Positions 17,168 to 25,441 of a stretch of DNA of 64,000 nt are shown one piece after another (the stretch's first letter is position 1; each line of letters begins with the position of its first letter). Under the pieces are notes generated by a model that saw only the letters and a list, made by a program, of their open reading frames with translations, was not told where the DNA came from and did no database searches. Source of the stretch: JAVBLU01 sp031553225 (GTDB lineage: Bacteria; Bacillota; Clostridia; Christensenellales; UBA1750). Made by a program: the position numbers and the translations under genes. The stretch is taken from positions 1-64,000 of the forward strand of contig JAVBLU010000018.1 of NCBI GenBank assembly GCA_031553225.1, read 5' to 3'.

Positions 17168-17367
17168 GCGTGCGCTCCTTTCGGCGGGAGGGCGGCTCGG
17201 TATTCCTCCAGCAGCCGCGCGTGTTCGGCCTCGCGCAGCGCGTGGGCGCGGAAAAGCTGCCGCAGTTCGTCGTCCGCCACGGCCCGCGCGCAGCGCGTAT
17301 CCTCGCGCACGCGCTGTTTTGCGCTCTGTAGCGCCTGGTATAGGCACTCGTCCGCCGTTTTTTGCAT
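17164..17367 (-). CDS. Small helical hypothetical protein
   Basis: A 67-residue, strongly helical and charged protein (Q-S-A-K-Q-R-V-R-E-D-T-R, then R-A-H-A-L-R-E-A-E-H-A-R-L-L-E-E-Y-R). I do not recognise a family. The start at 17367 follows GAGGTGAGG; the open frame reaches 17412 but the extra residues have no ribosome site. Its stop overlaps the start of the next small gene (ATGA), so the two are co-translated and may act together. A coiled-coil or small adaptor role is possible but unsupported. Confidence 0.6.
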   Translation of the reverse strand: MQKTADECLYQALQSAKQRVREDTRCARAVADDELRQLFRAHALREAEHARLLEEYRAALPPKGAHA

Positions 17368-17441
17368 CGCCCTCACCTCAAGCCTTAGTATCGCGCAATC
17401 GCCGCGCGGCATGCATGCGCAAGCCAGAGCGCATTTTGCGC

Positions 17442-17472
17442 AAAAAAAACCAATGCCCGCAGAGATGCGGGC
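17442..17472 (-). terminator. Intrinsic terminator after the DUF4846 gene
   Basis: On the minus strand a 7-bp GC stem (GCCCGCA/TGCGGGC) is followed within a few bases by a run of eight T. It lies 15 bases after the DUF4846 stop. Confidence 0.75.
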
Positions 17473-17486
17473 GTCTGAGCGGCCGC

Positions 17487-18425
17487 TTACGGCATGCGGC
17501 GCAGGCAGGGTTCCATAAATGTGTATTCCGGGGTGTCGAAGGGATAGGAGAGCTCATCCAGCGCGTACCACGGGCTGCCGGGCTGCGCTCCCTTTAAAAC
17601 GTGAATCTGTTGCGCGGGCATGTAGCCCTGGCCGATGAGGAAGAGCTTGCGGCCCTGCGCATCCGCACACATGTCCAGCACGATGACGCAGTGGCCGGGG
17701 CTGCCGCCCTTGATGAAGATGTCGCCCACGCGCATGTCGGCGCTGTCCACCGCCGCGCTTTCCTTCTCCAAAGAGATGGTGCTGGCGTAGGAAAACAGCA
17801 GGTCCAGATACCGCCGGAAGGCCTTGTAGCTGTCGTCCCGTCCGGCGGTCTTAGTTAGAGAAACGTCGTTGCCGCTTACCTTCAGGCGGTAGCCGTCGCG
17901 GTACTTCACGTAGGGGAACTCGTCGCCGCTGACGAAGTGGTAGTTGATGCGCTCGAACTGCCCTGTGGCGAACAGAAACTCGCAGCGCAGGCGGAGGGCC
18001 GCGTCAGCGCACTGTTGGCGGTCGCGCTCGCCCGTGTCGATGTCCAGCACCGCCAGATGGGCGTCCTGGTTCCCTTTCAGGGTCCCGTCGTACAGGTATA
18101 CGGGGCTGCCGTCCGGCAGAAGAGGCCGGTCGCGCAGGTATTCCTCGAAGACGTTCCCCTTCTGCCGCTCATACCCCTCCGGGGCCGGAAACCGTTCGCG
18201 GATCGTGTTCCCGTCCGGCGCGAGGAGCGGGGCGGGCGTTGGCGCGGGCGACGGCGGCGGTGCGCTCGTCCTTGCCGCGGGCGATGCGTCCGCGGGCGCT
18301 TTCGTGGGCAAAGCCGCGGGTTCCATTGCGATGCCGGGCGTGGGCGGCGCCGGAGCCGGGGGCGCGCCGCATCCTGCGGCGAGCGCAAGCCCTGCCGCCA
18401 ACAGCGCGATGGCGGTTTTGCGCAT
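17487..18425 (-). CDS. DUF4846-family lipoprotein
   Basis: A 312-residue predicted lipoprotein. The signal ends L-A-A-G-C (Cys19), a Pro/Ala-rich linker runs to about residue 70, and the rest matches the DUF4846 family: P-A-P-E-G-Y-E-R, L-P-D-G-S-P-V-Y-L-Y-D-G, then G-D-I-F-I-K-G-G-S-P-G-H-C-V-I-V-L-D-M, a stretch that looks like a papain/NlpC-like active-site region with Cys/His. Function is unknown; an outer-surface role is likely. The start follows AAAGGAGGG. It lies 21 bases after the GNAT gene stop and is probably on the same transcript. Confidence 0.85.
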   Translation of the reverse strand: MRKTAIALLAAGLALAAGCGAPPAPAPPTPGIAMEPAALPTKAPADASPAARTSAPPPSPAPTPAPLLAPDGNTIRERFPAPEGYERQKGNVFEEYLRDRPLLPDGSPVYLYDGTLKGNQDAHLAVLDIDTGERDRQQCADAALRLRCEFLFATGQFERINYHFVSGDEFPYVKYRDGYRLKVSGNDVSLTKTAGRDDSYKAFRRYLDLLFSYASTISLEKESAAVDSADMRVGDIFIKGGSPGHCVIVLDMCADAQGRKLFLIGQGYMPAQQIHVLKGAQPGSPWYALDELSYPFDTPEYTFMEPCLRRMP

Positions 18426-18446
18426 GGCAATCCCTCCTTTGCCGCC

Positions 18447-19091
18447 TCAGTCGGGCAGCGTCAGCCTCGCCAGCCGCTCAAACGCCTCCTGCGAGGGGGC
18501 GGTCAGCTTTTCCCGCGGCGGAAAGCCGGCGTCAAAGGCGGCGAGTTCCTCGGCAGAGACGGCGAACACCGGGTCCTCGTGGAAGCGGCCGCATACGCCG
18601 GCAAGCGCTCCGGGAGAGAACTCCAGGCACATGAGCGCCGGAGCGAAGGCGCCGTCCGCACGGCGTATGCCGTACGCCTTGCCGCACACGAACCCGAAAC
18701 GGCCGTAGTAATCCGGGTTTCCGTAGATGATGACCGCGCCGTGCCCCTGCGACCGTGCCGCGTCCAGCGAGTGACGGATGAGCGCCGATCCGATGCCCCG
18801 GCCCTGCAGCGCGGGCAGTACGCTCACCGGTCCAAAGCTGATCGCGGCATAGCTTGTTGCGTCCTTCGCCGCCACCCGCGAGCGACTGTAGGCGATGTGG
18901 CCCGCGACGCGCCCCTCCTGCTCCGCCACAAACGAGAGCGCGGGCAGAAAGGCGTCGCTTCCGCGCAGCTTGTGCACGATCAGATGCTCGCAGCACCCCG
19001 GTTCGTGCAGATTGAAGAATGCCTCGCGCGTCAGTTCCTCCACCGCGCGATAGTCGCGCGGCTCTTCCGGGCGTATCAGCGTCAACATCAC
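18447..19091 (-). CDS. GNAT N-acetyltransferase
   Basis: A 214-residue acetyltransferase, YhbS-like. Motif A for acetyl-CoA is V-L-P-A-L-Q-G-R-G-I-G-S-A-L (about residues 91-104), after I-S-F-G-P-V-S, and N-P-D-Y-Y-G-R-F-G-F follows, a feature of this subgroup. The substrate is unknown. The start could be GTG at 19091 (9 bases after AGGAG) or ATG at 19088; GTG is used here. It is the first gene of a two-gene leftward unit with the DUF4846 lipoprotein. Confidence 0.88.
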   Translation of the reverse strand: MMLTLIRPEEPRDYRAVEELTREAFFNLHEPGCCEHLIVHKLRGSDAFLPALSFVAEQEGRVAGHIAYSRSRVAAKDATSYAAISFGPVSVLPALQGRGIGSALIRHSLDAARSQGHGAVIIYGNPDYYGRFGFVCGKAYGIRRADGAFAPALMCLEFSPGALAGVCGRFHEDPVFAVSAEELAAFDAGFPPREKLTAPSQEAFERLARLTLPD

Positions 19092-19145
19092 TCTCTTGTT
19101 CTCCTCTTGTTCGTATGGACAAGCCGCCGCGGGCTTGCTACCCTG

Positions 19146-19154
19146 ATTATACCA
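19146..19154 (-). promoter_or_regulatory. Extended -10 of the GNAT/DUF4846 unit
   Basis: TGGTATAAT on the minus strand is a consensus extended -10, about 50 bases upstream of the GTG at 19091. The -35 is poor, as is common with an extended -10. Confidence 0.6.
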
Positions 19155-19207
19155 TAGTTTTCATTCTGCGGCAGTGTACGGCGAATAGGGAACAGGAGGA
19201 ATGCCCG

Positions 19208-21751
19208 ATGGAGAGCTGGTTTGGGTTTGAGTTGGCGCGGGGGGCGCACAACGGCCGCGAGACGCTGCTCGTGGTGCCGAAGGTATGCGCCGAAGGCCGG
19301 CCCTGGGTGTGGCGCGCGGAGTTTTTCGGCGCGTTCCCGTCCGTGGATCTGGCGCTCGTACGCGCGGGCTTTCATGTGGCGTACTGCTCCTTCAGCGACA
19401 TGTACGGCGCGCCCAGTGCCGTGGAGGGGATGAAGGCCTATCACGACGACCTGGTGGCGCGCTACCGCCTCAGCCCGAAGGCCGATCTGTTCGGCTTCAG
19501 CCGGGGCGGCCTGTACGCCTGCAATTATGCTTTCGCCTACCCGCAGGACGTGTCCTCGCTGTACTTGGATGCTCCCGTGCTCGACATCCGCCTGTGGCCG
19601 GGCGGCTTTGGCCGCTTGCCCCGCCGCGACAAGGAGTGGGCGCAGTGCCTTTCGGCGTACGGCTTGAGCGAGGAGGAGGCCGCCGCCTGCGACGATAGCC
19701 CCCTGAAGCGCGCGCCTGCCCTGGCGCGGCGCGGGGTGCCCGTGGTCATGGTGCTGGGCGACAGTGACGAAGCCGTGGCCGCGGAGGAGAACGGGCGCGC
19801 CTTTGCCAGCGCCTTTCGCGCGGCGGGCGGGGACATCCTGCTTATCGAGAAGCCCGGCTGCCGCCACCATCCCCACAGCCTTGAGGATCCGACGCCCGTG
19901 CTGCGCTTCATCGCCCGGGCGCGGGCCCTGCGCGCCGACCAACTGGAGCTTGCCGATCTTCTGCATACGTGGTGCGAGGGCATGCTCGCCCGCCAGATCG
20001 ACGCTCCGGCAGAAGCGGGCATCGGGGGCGGGCTCATGTGCCCGGCCTGTTCGCTCATCCACGGCCGGTGTTTTCAGGCGGTGCATCCGCTTTTGTACAT
20101 GGCGAAAAAACGGGGCGAGCCGCGCTTTGCCAGGGCGGCGGAAGCGCTGCTGCGCTGGTCCGACCACATGCGCTGCCCGGACGGCGGCTACGTGAACGAT
20201 GCGGGCTCCGCTTGGAAAGGGATCACGGTGTTCGCCTGTACAGCGCTGCTCAAGTCCTACGCGTTGTACCGTGACCAGCTGAGCGCCGAAGCCGCGGACA
20301 AGATGCTTCAGATGATCCGCGGGTGCCTTCATTACCTGTATCACGTGTTCAACGCACGCACGGGCAACATCAACTATCTGGCCGGCGCGGCCTGCGCGCT
20401 GCAGCTGGGCGGAGAGGCACTGCAGGAGAGCGCGTACTGCGCCCGCGCGCGCGAATATGCCCGCGAATTGCTGACCTACCGCACGCCCGGCGGGCTTTTG
20501 TGCGGCGAGGGCGGCAAGCCCTGGAACGCGCCCTCCGCCAAAGGCTGCGTGAACGTGGACATTGGCTACAACCTGGAGGAGACGGTGGGGCTGCTCGCGC
20601 AGTACGCCGAGTCGGCCGGCGACCAGGAAGTGCTGGAGGCGGCCGTGGGCCTGGCCCGGGCGCATCTGCCCTTTATGCTGCCGGACGGCGGCATGGACAA
20701 CAGCTTCGGCACCCGCATGGACAAGTGGACTTATTGGGGCAGCCGCACCTCCGACGGGAGCGCAGGGGCCTTTTTGCCCCTGTCGTCCTACGCGCCGGAG
20801 CTGTACGGCCACGGCATGCGCAGCCTGCGCCTGATGCGCGCCTGCACGGCGGACGGGCTGCTGCACGGCGGACCGGGCCTGAAGACCCGGGGGGAGCCGC
20901 CCTGCCTGCACCACACATTCACCCACGCAGAAGGTCTCGTGGAGGCGCTCGAGTGGCTGGACGAGCACCCGGACGGCGCGGATGCGGCCGCAGAAGCGGC
21001 GGATGGAACGACCTATTTTCCCGAGCTGGACACGTACGTGTACAACGGCGGAGGCTTTCGCGCCACCCTCACCGGATACGACGCCGGCTACAAGCGCTAC
21101 TGCCACCCGACCGGCGGTGCGCTCAGCCTTTTGTACCACGCCAGGACCGGCCCGCTGCTCGTATCCAGTATGGCCCGTTTTGAGCGCTACGAGCTGCTCA
21201 ACACCCAGCGCCACCTGGACGGCGCGGACACGCCGCTCACCCTGCGCCTGCAGAAGCGCAGCGGCATCTATCCGCCCGACCGCGCCCTCCCACCCCTGGC
21301 GCAGCTGATGGGGGAGAGCGTATGCCACGCAAGCATGCTGGACAAAAGCGCACGCGTCGAGCAGACGGGGGAGGGCGCGTTCCGCGTAAACGGCCGCCTG
21401 ACGGACGATGAGGGGAAGGACCCGGCCTGCGGCCCTGTGCGTTGCCAGATGGAGTACCGGTTCCTGCCGGACCGCGTGCTGATCGACGTTCGCCACGACG
21501 GGGAGGATGTGGATTTGTACCTGCCCCTGGTCGCCCCTTCGTCGCAGAAGGCGAGCGTGCAGGGCAGCGTGTGCACTCTGTACAAGGGCGGCGCTACCGT
21601 GCGCGTCACGGCCTCGCAGCCCTTCGACAGGGCGGGGGAAGGCCGCATCTTCAGCCATGTGCCCGGCATGGAAGCCTTACCCTTGCGCATCAGCGGCGCC
21701 GCGCCCAACCTGCGCTTGGAAATATCTGTGGAGGCGGAAGCGGCTCTTTAG
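19208..21751 (+). CDS. Fusion protein: alpha/beta hydrolase plus (alpha/alpha) barrel glycan-active-like domain
   Basis: An 847-residue cytoplasmic protein with two parts. Residues 1 to about 240 form an alpha/beta hydrolase: G-F-S-R-G-G is the nucleophile elbow, D-A-P and G-D-S-D-E-A give acid candidates, and C-R-H-H-P-H-S the late histidine. From about 260 on, helical repeats (A-L-L-R-W-S-D-H-M, C-P-D-G-G-Y-V-N-D, N-I-N-Y-L-A-G-A-A, D-K-W-T-Y-W-G-S-R-T-S-D-G) look like an (alpha/alpha) toroid followed by a beta-rich C-terminal part, as in heparinase/alginate-lyase or unsaturated-glycoside hydrolase proteins. The start follows AGGAGGAATGCCCG. The open frame extends upstream without a ribosome site. 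A combined deacylase and glycan-cleaving enzyme is an inference. Confidence 0.75.
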   Translation: MESWFGFELARGAHNGRETLLVVPKVCAEGRPWVWRAEFFGAFPSVDLALVRAGFHVAYCSFSDMYGAPSAVEGMKAYHDDLVARYRLSPKADLFGFSRGGLYACNYAFAYPQDVSSLYLDAPVLDIRLWPGGFGRLPRRDKEWAQCLSAYGLSEEEAAACDDSPLKRAPALARRGVPVVMVLGDSDEAVAAEENGRAFASAFRAAGGDILLIEKPGCRHHPHSLEDPTPVLRFIARARALRADQLELADLLHTWCEGMLARQIDAPAEAGIGGGLMCPACSLIHGRCFQAVHPLLYMAKKRGEPRFARAAEALLRWSDHMRCPDGGYVNDAGSAWKGITVFACTALLKSYALYRDQLSAEAADKMLQMIRGCLHYLYHVFNARTGNINYLAGAACALQLGGEALQESAYCARAREYARELLTYRTPGGLLCGEGGKPWNAPSAKGCVNVDIGYNLEETVGLLAQYAESAGDQEVLEAAVGLARAHLPFMLPDGGMDNSFGTRMDKWTYWGSRTSDGSAGAFLPLSSYAPELYGHGMRSLRLMRACTADGLLHGGPGLKTRGEPPCLHHTFTHAEGLVEALEWLDEHPDGADAAAEAADGTTYFPELDTYVYNGGGFRATLTGYDAGYKRYCHPTGGALSLLYHARTGPLLVSSMARFERYELLNTQRHLDGADTPLTLRLQKRSGIYPPDRALPPLAQLMGESVCHASMLDKSARVEQTGEGAFRVNGRLTDDEGKDPACGPVRCQMEYRFLPDRVLIDVRHDGEDVDLYLPLVAPSSQKASVQGSVCTLYKGGATVRVTASQPFDRAGEGRIFSHVPGMEALPLRISGAAPNLRLEISVEAEAAL

Positions 21752-21806
21752 CGCAAGATCGCGGCATACTATTGCACTTTTTTGCTATGTCGGGCCGCCG
21801 CAAAGA

Positions 21807-21815
21807 TGGTATACT
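21807..21815 (+). promoter_or_regulatory. Extended -10 of the UroD-thioredoxin operon
   Basis: TGGTATACT lies about 40 bases upstream of the ATG at 21856. No well-placed -35 is seen, as is common for extended -10 promoters. Confidence 0.55.
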
Positions 21816-21855
21816 ATTGCTGGCCGTAAACGCTTGATTTGGAGGGACATACGCT

Positions 21856-23226
21856 ATGAGCGCACCAAAGGATTTGTTGTTTGCTACCCTTCGGCATGAG
21901 AAGGTGGACACGCCGCCCTGGGTGCCCTTCGCGGGCGTACATGCCGGAAAACTGATCGGCTGCAACGCAACCGAGCTGTTGACCGACGCCGATAAACTGC
22001 ACAAAGCGCTGCTCGAGGTGAACCGTCTCTACAAGCCCAACGGCCAGCCGGTGCTCTTCGACCTGCAGATCGAAGCGGAGATTCTAGGCTGCGAGCTCGC
22101 CTGGGCGGACTATGCGCCGCCCTCGGTGAAGAATCATCCCCTTGAGAACACAACCGACATCCCCTGCCTGTGCACCCTGCCGGAGAAGGAAGACGGACGC
22201 CTGCCCATGACGCTGGACGTGATGGCGCGCATGAAGCGCGACGTGGGCGCGACCACCGCGCTCTACGGGCTCATCTGCGGCCCGTTCACCCTGGCCAGCC
22301 ACCTGCGAGGCAACAACATATTTATGGACATGTTCGACGACGAGCAGTACGTGCACGACCTGCTGAGCTTTTGCACCGCCGTGTGCATCCGCGTGGCCGG
22401 ATTCTACATCGAGGCGGGCATGGACATCATCGCCGTGGTGGACCCGCTCGTTTCCCAGGTATCATCCGCCCACTTTGAAGATTTTCTTGCGCAGCCCTTT
22501 ACGCAGATCTTTGCCGAGATCAGAAAGCAGGGCGCCTTCTCCTCGTTCTTCGTGTGCGGCAACGCCACGCGCAACATCGAGGTGATGTGCAAGACGAATC
22601 CGGATTCCATCTCCGTGGACGAGAACGTAGATCTGATCGCCGCCAAGGCCATCTCCGACCGTTACAACATTGCGATGGGCGGCAACATTCCGCTCACCAC
22701 CGTCATGCTGCATGGCACCCAGCAGGACAACATGAAGTACGTGGTGGACATGCTGGACAGGATTTCCGACAAACGCAACCTGATCATCGCGCCCGGATGC
22801 GATATGCCTTACGACGTGCCGCCGGAGAACGCCATCGGCGTCGCGCAGGCCGTCGCCCGCACGGACGACGTGCGCCAGATGCTCAGGGACTACGTAGCCG
22901 CGCAGTCGGACATCGACGTTCAGCTGCCCGACTACGACCACCTGCCCCGCGCGCTGATGGAGGTGTTTACCCTCGACTCGGCTACCTGCGCCGCCTGCAC
23001 GTATATGATGGGCGCCGCGAACGAGGCGAAGGCGTTCTTCGGCGACGCGCTGGACATGGTGGAGTACAAGTTCACCGTAAAGGAGAACATCGCCCGCTGC
23101 ATCAAGATGGGCGTAAAAAACCTGCCGGCCATCTACATCAACGGTCAGCTGCGCTTTTCCTCCATCATTCCCAGCCGCGACGAGTTGCGCACCGCCGTGG
23201 AGGCGGCTGTCAAGGAGATCGGGTAG
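21856..23226 (+). CDS. UroD/MtaA-family protein fused to a thioredoxin-like domain
   Basis: A 456-residue protein. Residues 1 to about 355 follow the uroporphyrinogen decarboxylase/methylcobamide:CoM methyltransferase fold (G-P-F-T-L-A, D-P-L-V-S, P-E-N near 320). The zinc His-x-Cys of MtaA-type enzymes reads F-V-C-G-N, so the histidine is lost while the cysteine and the later G-C-D-M-P cysteine remain. Residues about 365-456 form a thioredoxin-like domain with C-A-A-C and a cis-proline segment N-L-P-A-I-Y-I-N-G. The redox domain could reduce or deliver a thiol to the active site. First gene of an operon with radical SAM and COG0523 genes; ribosome site GGAGGGACAT. Not a heme enzyme by context. 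Confidence 0.85.
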   Translation: MSAPKDLLFATLRHEKVDTPPWVPFAGVHAGKLIGCNATELLTDADKLHKALLEVNRLYKPNGQPVLFDLQIEAEILGCELAWADYAPPSVKNHPLENTTDIPCLCTLPEKEDGRLPMTLDVMARMKRDVGATTALYGLICGPFTLASHLRGNNIFMDMFDDEQYVHDLLSFCTAVCIRVAGFYIEAGMDIIAVVDPLVSQVSSAHFEDFLAQPFTQIFAEIRKQGAFSSFFVCGNATRNIEVMCKTNPDSISVDENVDLIAAKAISDRYNIAMGGNIPLTTVMLHGTQQDNMKYVVDMLDRISDKRNLIIAPGCDMPYDVPPENAIGVAQAVARTDDVRQMLRDYVAAQSDIDVQLPDYDHLPRALMEVFTLDSATCAACTYMMGAANEAKAFFGDALDMVEYKFTVKENIARCIKMGVKNLPAIYINGQLRFSSIIPSRDELRTAVEAAVKEIG

Positions 23227-23228
23227 GA

Positions 23229-24479
23229 GTGGGCGGCATCAATACTTATCAGGTGGACGGGGAAACGATCGGCTCCGTGGAGCTCAAATGCCTGGTGGTC
23301 AGCCGGGGCGTTAAGGTGGATAAGGCTGTATACCGCCGCTTCACCAAAACACACCGGCTGAGCGTCAGCCCTCTTGCGTGCAACTGCTTCGCCCTGTCGG
23401 ACGGCACGCTGGTGCAGCTTACGGACATGGGCTTTCACCTGCAGTACTTAACCGGGCTCCTGTCCTGGGACAATGTAAAGCTTCTGCGCTATGCGGGCGA
23501 GCTGGGCACGCCCTTCACCGTGCGCATGGAGGGCGAGGACCCCGTGCTGTGCCACAACGGCAGGGCCTTGGACCGCATTTCCTTCTTGCCCTACACCGGG
23601 TTTTACAAGGAAAAAACGTCGTCCGGCCTGCCCTACATGGGCAACGCGGTGCTGCAGGGGCGCGACTGGGTGGCCTTTCAATGCCTGTGGCCGTGTGAGT
23701 TCGCCGCGTCCGGCTCGCCCTGTCAGTTCTGTTTCTCCGGCGCGTCCTTTGAGACGCTGGCGCAGAAGGGGAGGCCGCAGCCCCCGCCCGTGCCCCCGCA
23801 GGATATGGGGGAGATCGTGGGCTTTGCTTTCCGCGAGGCGGGGTGCAGCAGCATTCAGATCACCGGCGGCTCCACCTTTCTCGGCGCGGCCGAGGCCGCC
23901 CACATCCGCGGGTACCTTCGGGCGGTCGAGGCGTCCGTGGGCCGCATGAAAGGCGAGGGCGAGCTGCTGCTGTACATCACACCGCCGGAAGAGGACGCCC
24001 GGCTGGACGAGTATTTTTCCATGGGCGCAAGCCGCGTGGCCTGCAGCCTGGAGGTGTGGGACGAGAAGCTGGCCGCGGCCGTAACGCCCGGCAAGCTTCG
24101 CTTCACCGGCCGGGCGCGCTATCTCTCGGCGCTTGCCTACGCCGCGGAAAGGTACGGGCCGGGTAAAGCCTTCTCCAACTTCATCATTGGCCTTGAGCCC
24201 TTTGAAACGCTGCGGGAAGGCTGCCTTTACCTGGCAAGGCGGGGCGTCATCCCCTCGGCCTCCATCTGGATGCCTATGGGCCGCCCCGTGCAGGGCAGCA
24301 TGAAGCCGCCGGACGTTGCCTACTACCGCCGCGTGAAGGACATGCTGGCCGAGCTGTATACGCGCTACAATCTTCAGCCGGCGGGTTGCTGTGGGCTGAA
24401 CGTGTGCATGGAGCGCGACATTTACCGCTGGGCCAAGGGCCCGGGCTGCGGCTGTGCGGCGGGGGAGGCCTGCCCGTGA
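23229..24479 (+). CDS. Atypical radical SAM protein (CX8CX2C)
   Basis: A 416-residue protein starting with GTG two bases after the previous stop. Cys156, Cys165 and Cys168 form C-x8-C-x2-C, with Cys152 four residues before, where a radical SAM cluster is expected; Q-I-T-G-G-S-T-F-L after it resembles the glycine-rich SAM-binding strand, and G-L-E-P-F-E-T near 320 is barrel-like. The C-terminal 35 residues are cysteine-rich (C-C-x4-C and G-C-G-C-x5-C), perhaps an auxiliary cluster. The spacing differs from the classic C-x3-C-x2-C, so assignment as radical SAM is an inference. Its stop overlaps the GTG of the COG0523 gene by 4 bases. Confidence 0.75.
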   Translation: MGGINTYQVDGETIGSVELKCLVVSRGVKVDKAVYRRFTKTHRLSVSPLACNCFALSDGTLVQLTDMGFHLQYLTGLLSWDNVKLLRYAGELGTPFTVRMEGEDPVLCHNGRALDRISFLPYTGFYKEKTSSGLPYMGNAVLQGRDWVAFQCLWPCEFAASGSPCQFCFSGASFETLAQKGRPQPPPVPPQDMGEIVGFAFREAGCSSIQITGGSTFLGAAEAAHIRGYLRAVEASVGRMKGEGELLLYITPPEEDARLDEYFSMGASRVACSLEVWDEKLAAAVTPGKLRFTGRARYLSALAYAAERYGPGKAFSNFIIGLEPFETLREGCLYLARRGVIPSASIWMPMGRPVQGSMKPPDVAYYRRVKDMLAELYTRYNLQPAGCCGLNVCMERDIYRWAKGPGCGCAAGEACP

Positions 24480-25381
24480 CGCTTTATCTGATTACCGGCT
24501 TTCTTGGGGCGGGCAAAACGACGCTCATGAAGAACCTCATCCCGCTGTTCTGCGGATGCCGGATGCGCGTCATCGTCAACGAGTTCGGCAAACAGGGCGT
24601 CGACGGGTCGCTCCTCGCCCCTCTTGGCGCGGCGCTGGAGGAGATTGCCGACGGGTCGCTTTTCTGCTCGTGCCGCATTGAAGAATTTGAGGCGGCGCTT
24701 CTCAAGGCCGTGCAGGACGGGGTGGAGCGCGTGCTTGTGGAGGCGTCCGGCCTGTCGGACCCGGGAAACATCGAGCGCATTCTAAGCCGCCCCTGCTACG
24801 CCGCCATCGAGTACTACGGCGCCATCTGCGTGATCGACGCGCCGCGCTTTGAAAAGATCCTGGCCACCGTGCCCGTGGCCCGCAAGCAGCTGGCCGTCAG
24901 CCGCCTGGTGCTTGTCAATAAAGCCGATCAGGCGGACGAGGTTCGCCTGAGGGCCATACAGGAGCAAGTGGCCCGCATCGCGCCGCTGGCGGCGGCGCAT
25001 GCCACCAGCTACGGCCGTATCGACCCGGCATGGCTTGAGGAGGGCGCGCCCGCCGCGGCGCAGGGCCCGCGCTTTCAAACGAAGGACGTGGGCCTGCAGA
25101 AGCGCTTCATTCGCTTTGCCGCGCTACCCGCAGCGCAGCTCTTTGCCTTTGTGCGCATGCTCGCCCCGAACACGCACCGCCTGAAAGGGTACGTCGCCTG
25201 CGAGGAAGGGCTGCACTTCGTGGACGCCGTGGGCGATGACGTACAGATAACACTGTGTCCGGCCGGAGCGAGCCCTGCTGAGGAGGGCCTTTGCGCTCTG
25301 GCTGGCCCGAACCTTCCCCTGCAGAGCGCCCTGGCCGCCGCGCTGGAGGTCTTCCGCCCCTTTGTCGCAGCGGTTGAGTGA
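24476..25381 (+). CDS. COG0523/CobW-family GTPase
   Basis: A 301-residue GTPase. Walker A is G-F-L-G-A-G-K-T-T (residues 8-16), a switch-type E-F-G follows at 36-38, Walker B-like V-E-A-S-G-L-S-D-P near 85 and the base-specificity N-K-A-D near 145. The metal site normally written C-x-C-C reads C-S-C-R (residues 64-67), so the third cysteine is arginine. Family members insert zinc, cobalt or other metals into client enzymes at GTP cost. Translation is coupled to the radical SAM gene (GTGA overlap). The likely client is a metalloenzyme of this operon, such as the UroD-like protein. Confidence 0.88.
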   Translation: MTLYLITGFLGAGKTTLMKNLIPLFCGCRMRVIVNEFGKQGVDGSLLAPLGAALEEIADGSLFCSCRIEEFEAALLKAVQDGVERVLVEASGLSDPGNIERILSRPCYAAIEYYGAICVIDAPRFEKILATVPVARKQLAVSRLVLVNKADQADEVRLRAIQEQVARIAPLAAAHATSYGRIDPAWLEEGAPAAAQGPRFQTKDVGLQKRFIRFAALPAAQLFAFVRMLAPNTHRLKGYVACEEGLHFVDAVGDDVQITLCPAGASPAEEGLCALAGPNLPLQSALAAALEVFRPFVAAVE

Positions 25382-25406
25382 AGCCTGCCGCACACACAAA
25401 AGGAAG

Positions 25407-25441
25407 GCCGCCGCGCTGCCAAAGCGCGGCGGCTCTTTCTT
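25407..25441. terminator. Bidirectional intrinsic terminator
   Basis: A perfect 11-bp stem (25407-25417 with 25423-25433) is followed by TCTTTCTT on the plus strand and, on the minus strand, by a T-rich CCTTCCTTTT. It serves the convergent COG0523 and YdcF genes. Confidence 0.8.

Noticed and set aside
19088..21658. 856-codon open frame antisense to the hydrolase-lyase fusion gene
   Set aside because: The opposite strand carries coherent enzyme motifs; the antisense frame has no recognisable domain and is biased in the usual antisense manner.
21856..23226. Annotation as uroporphyrinogen decarboxylase of heme synthesis
   Set aside because: The thioredoxin-like tail, altered metal motif and radical SAM/COG0523 partners do not fit HemE, and no other heme genes are near.
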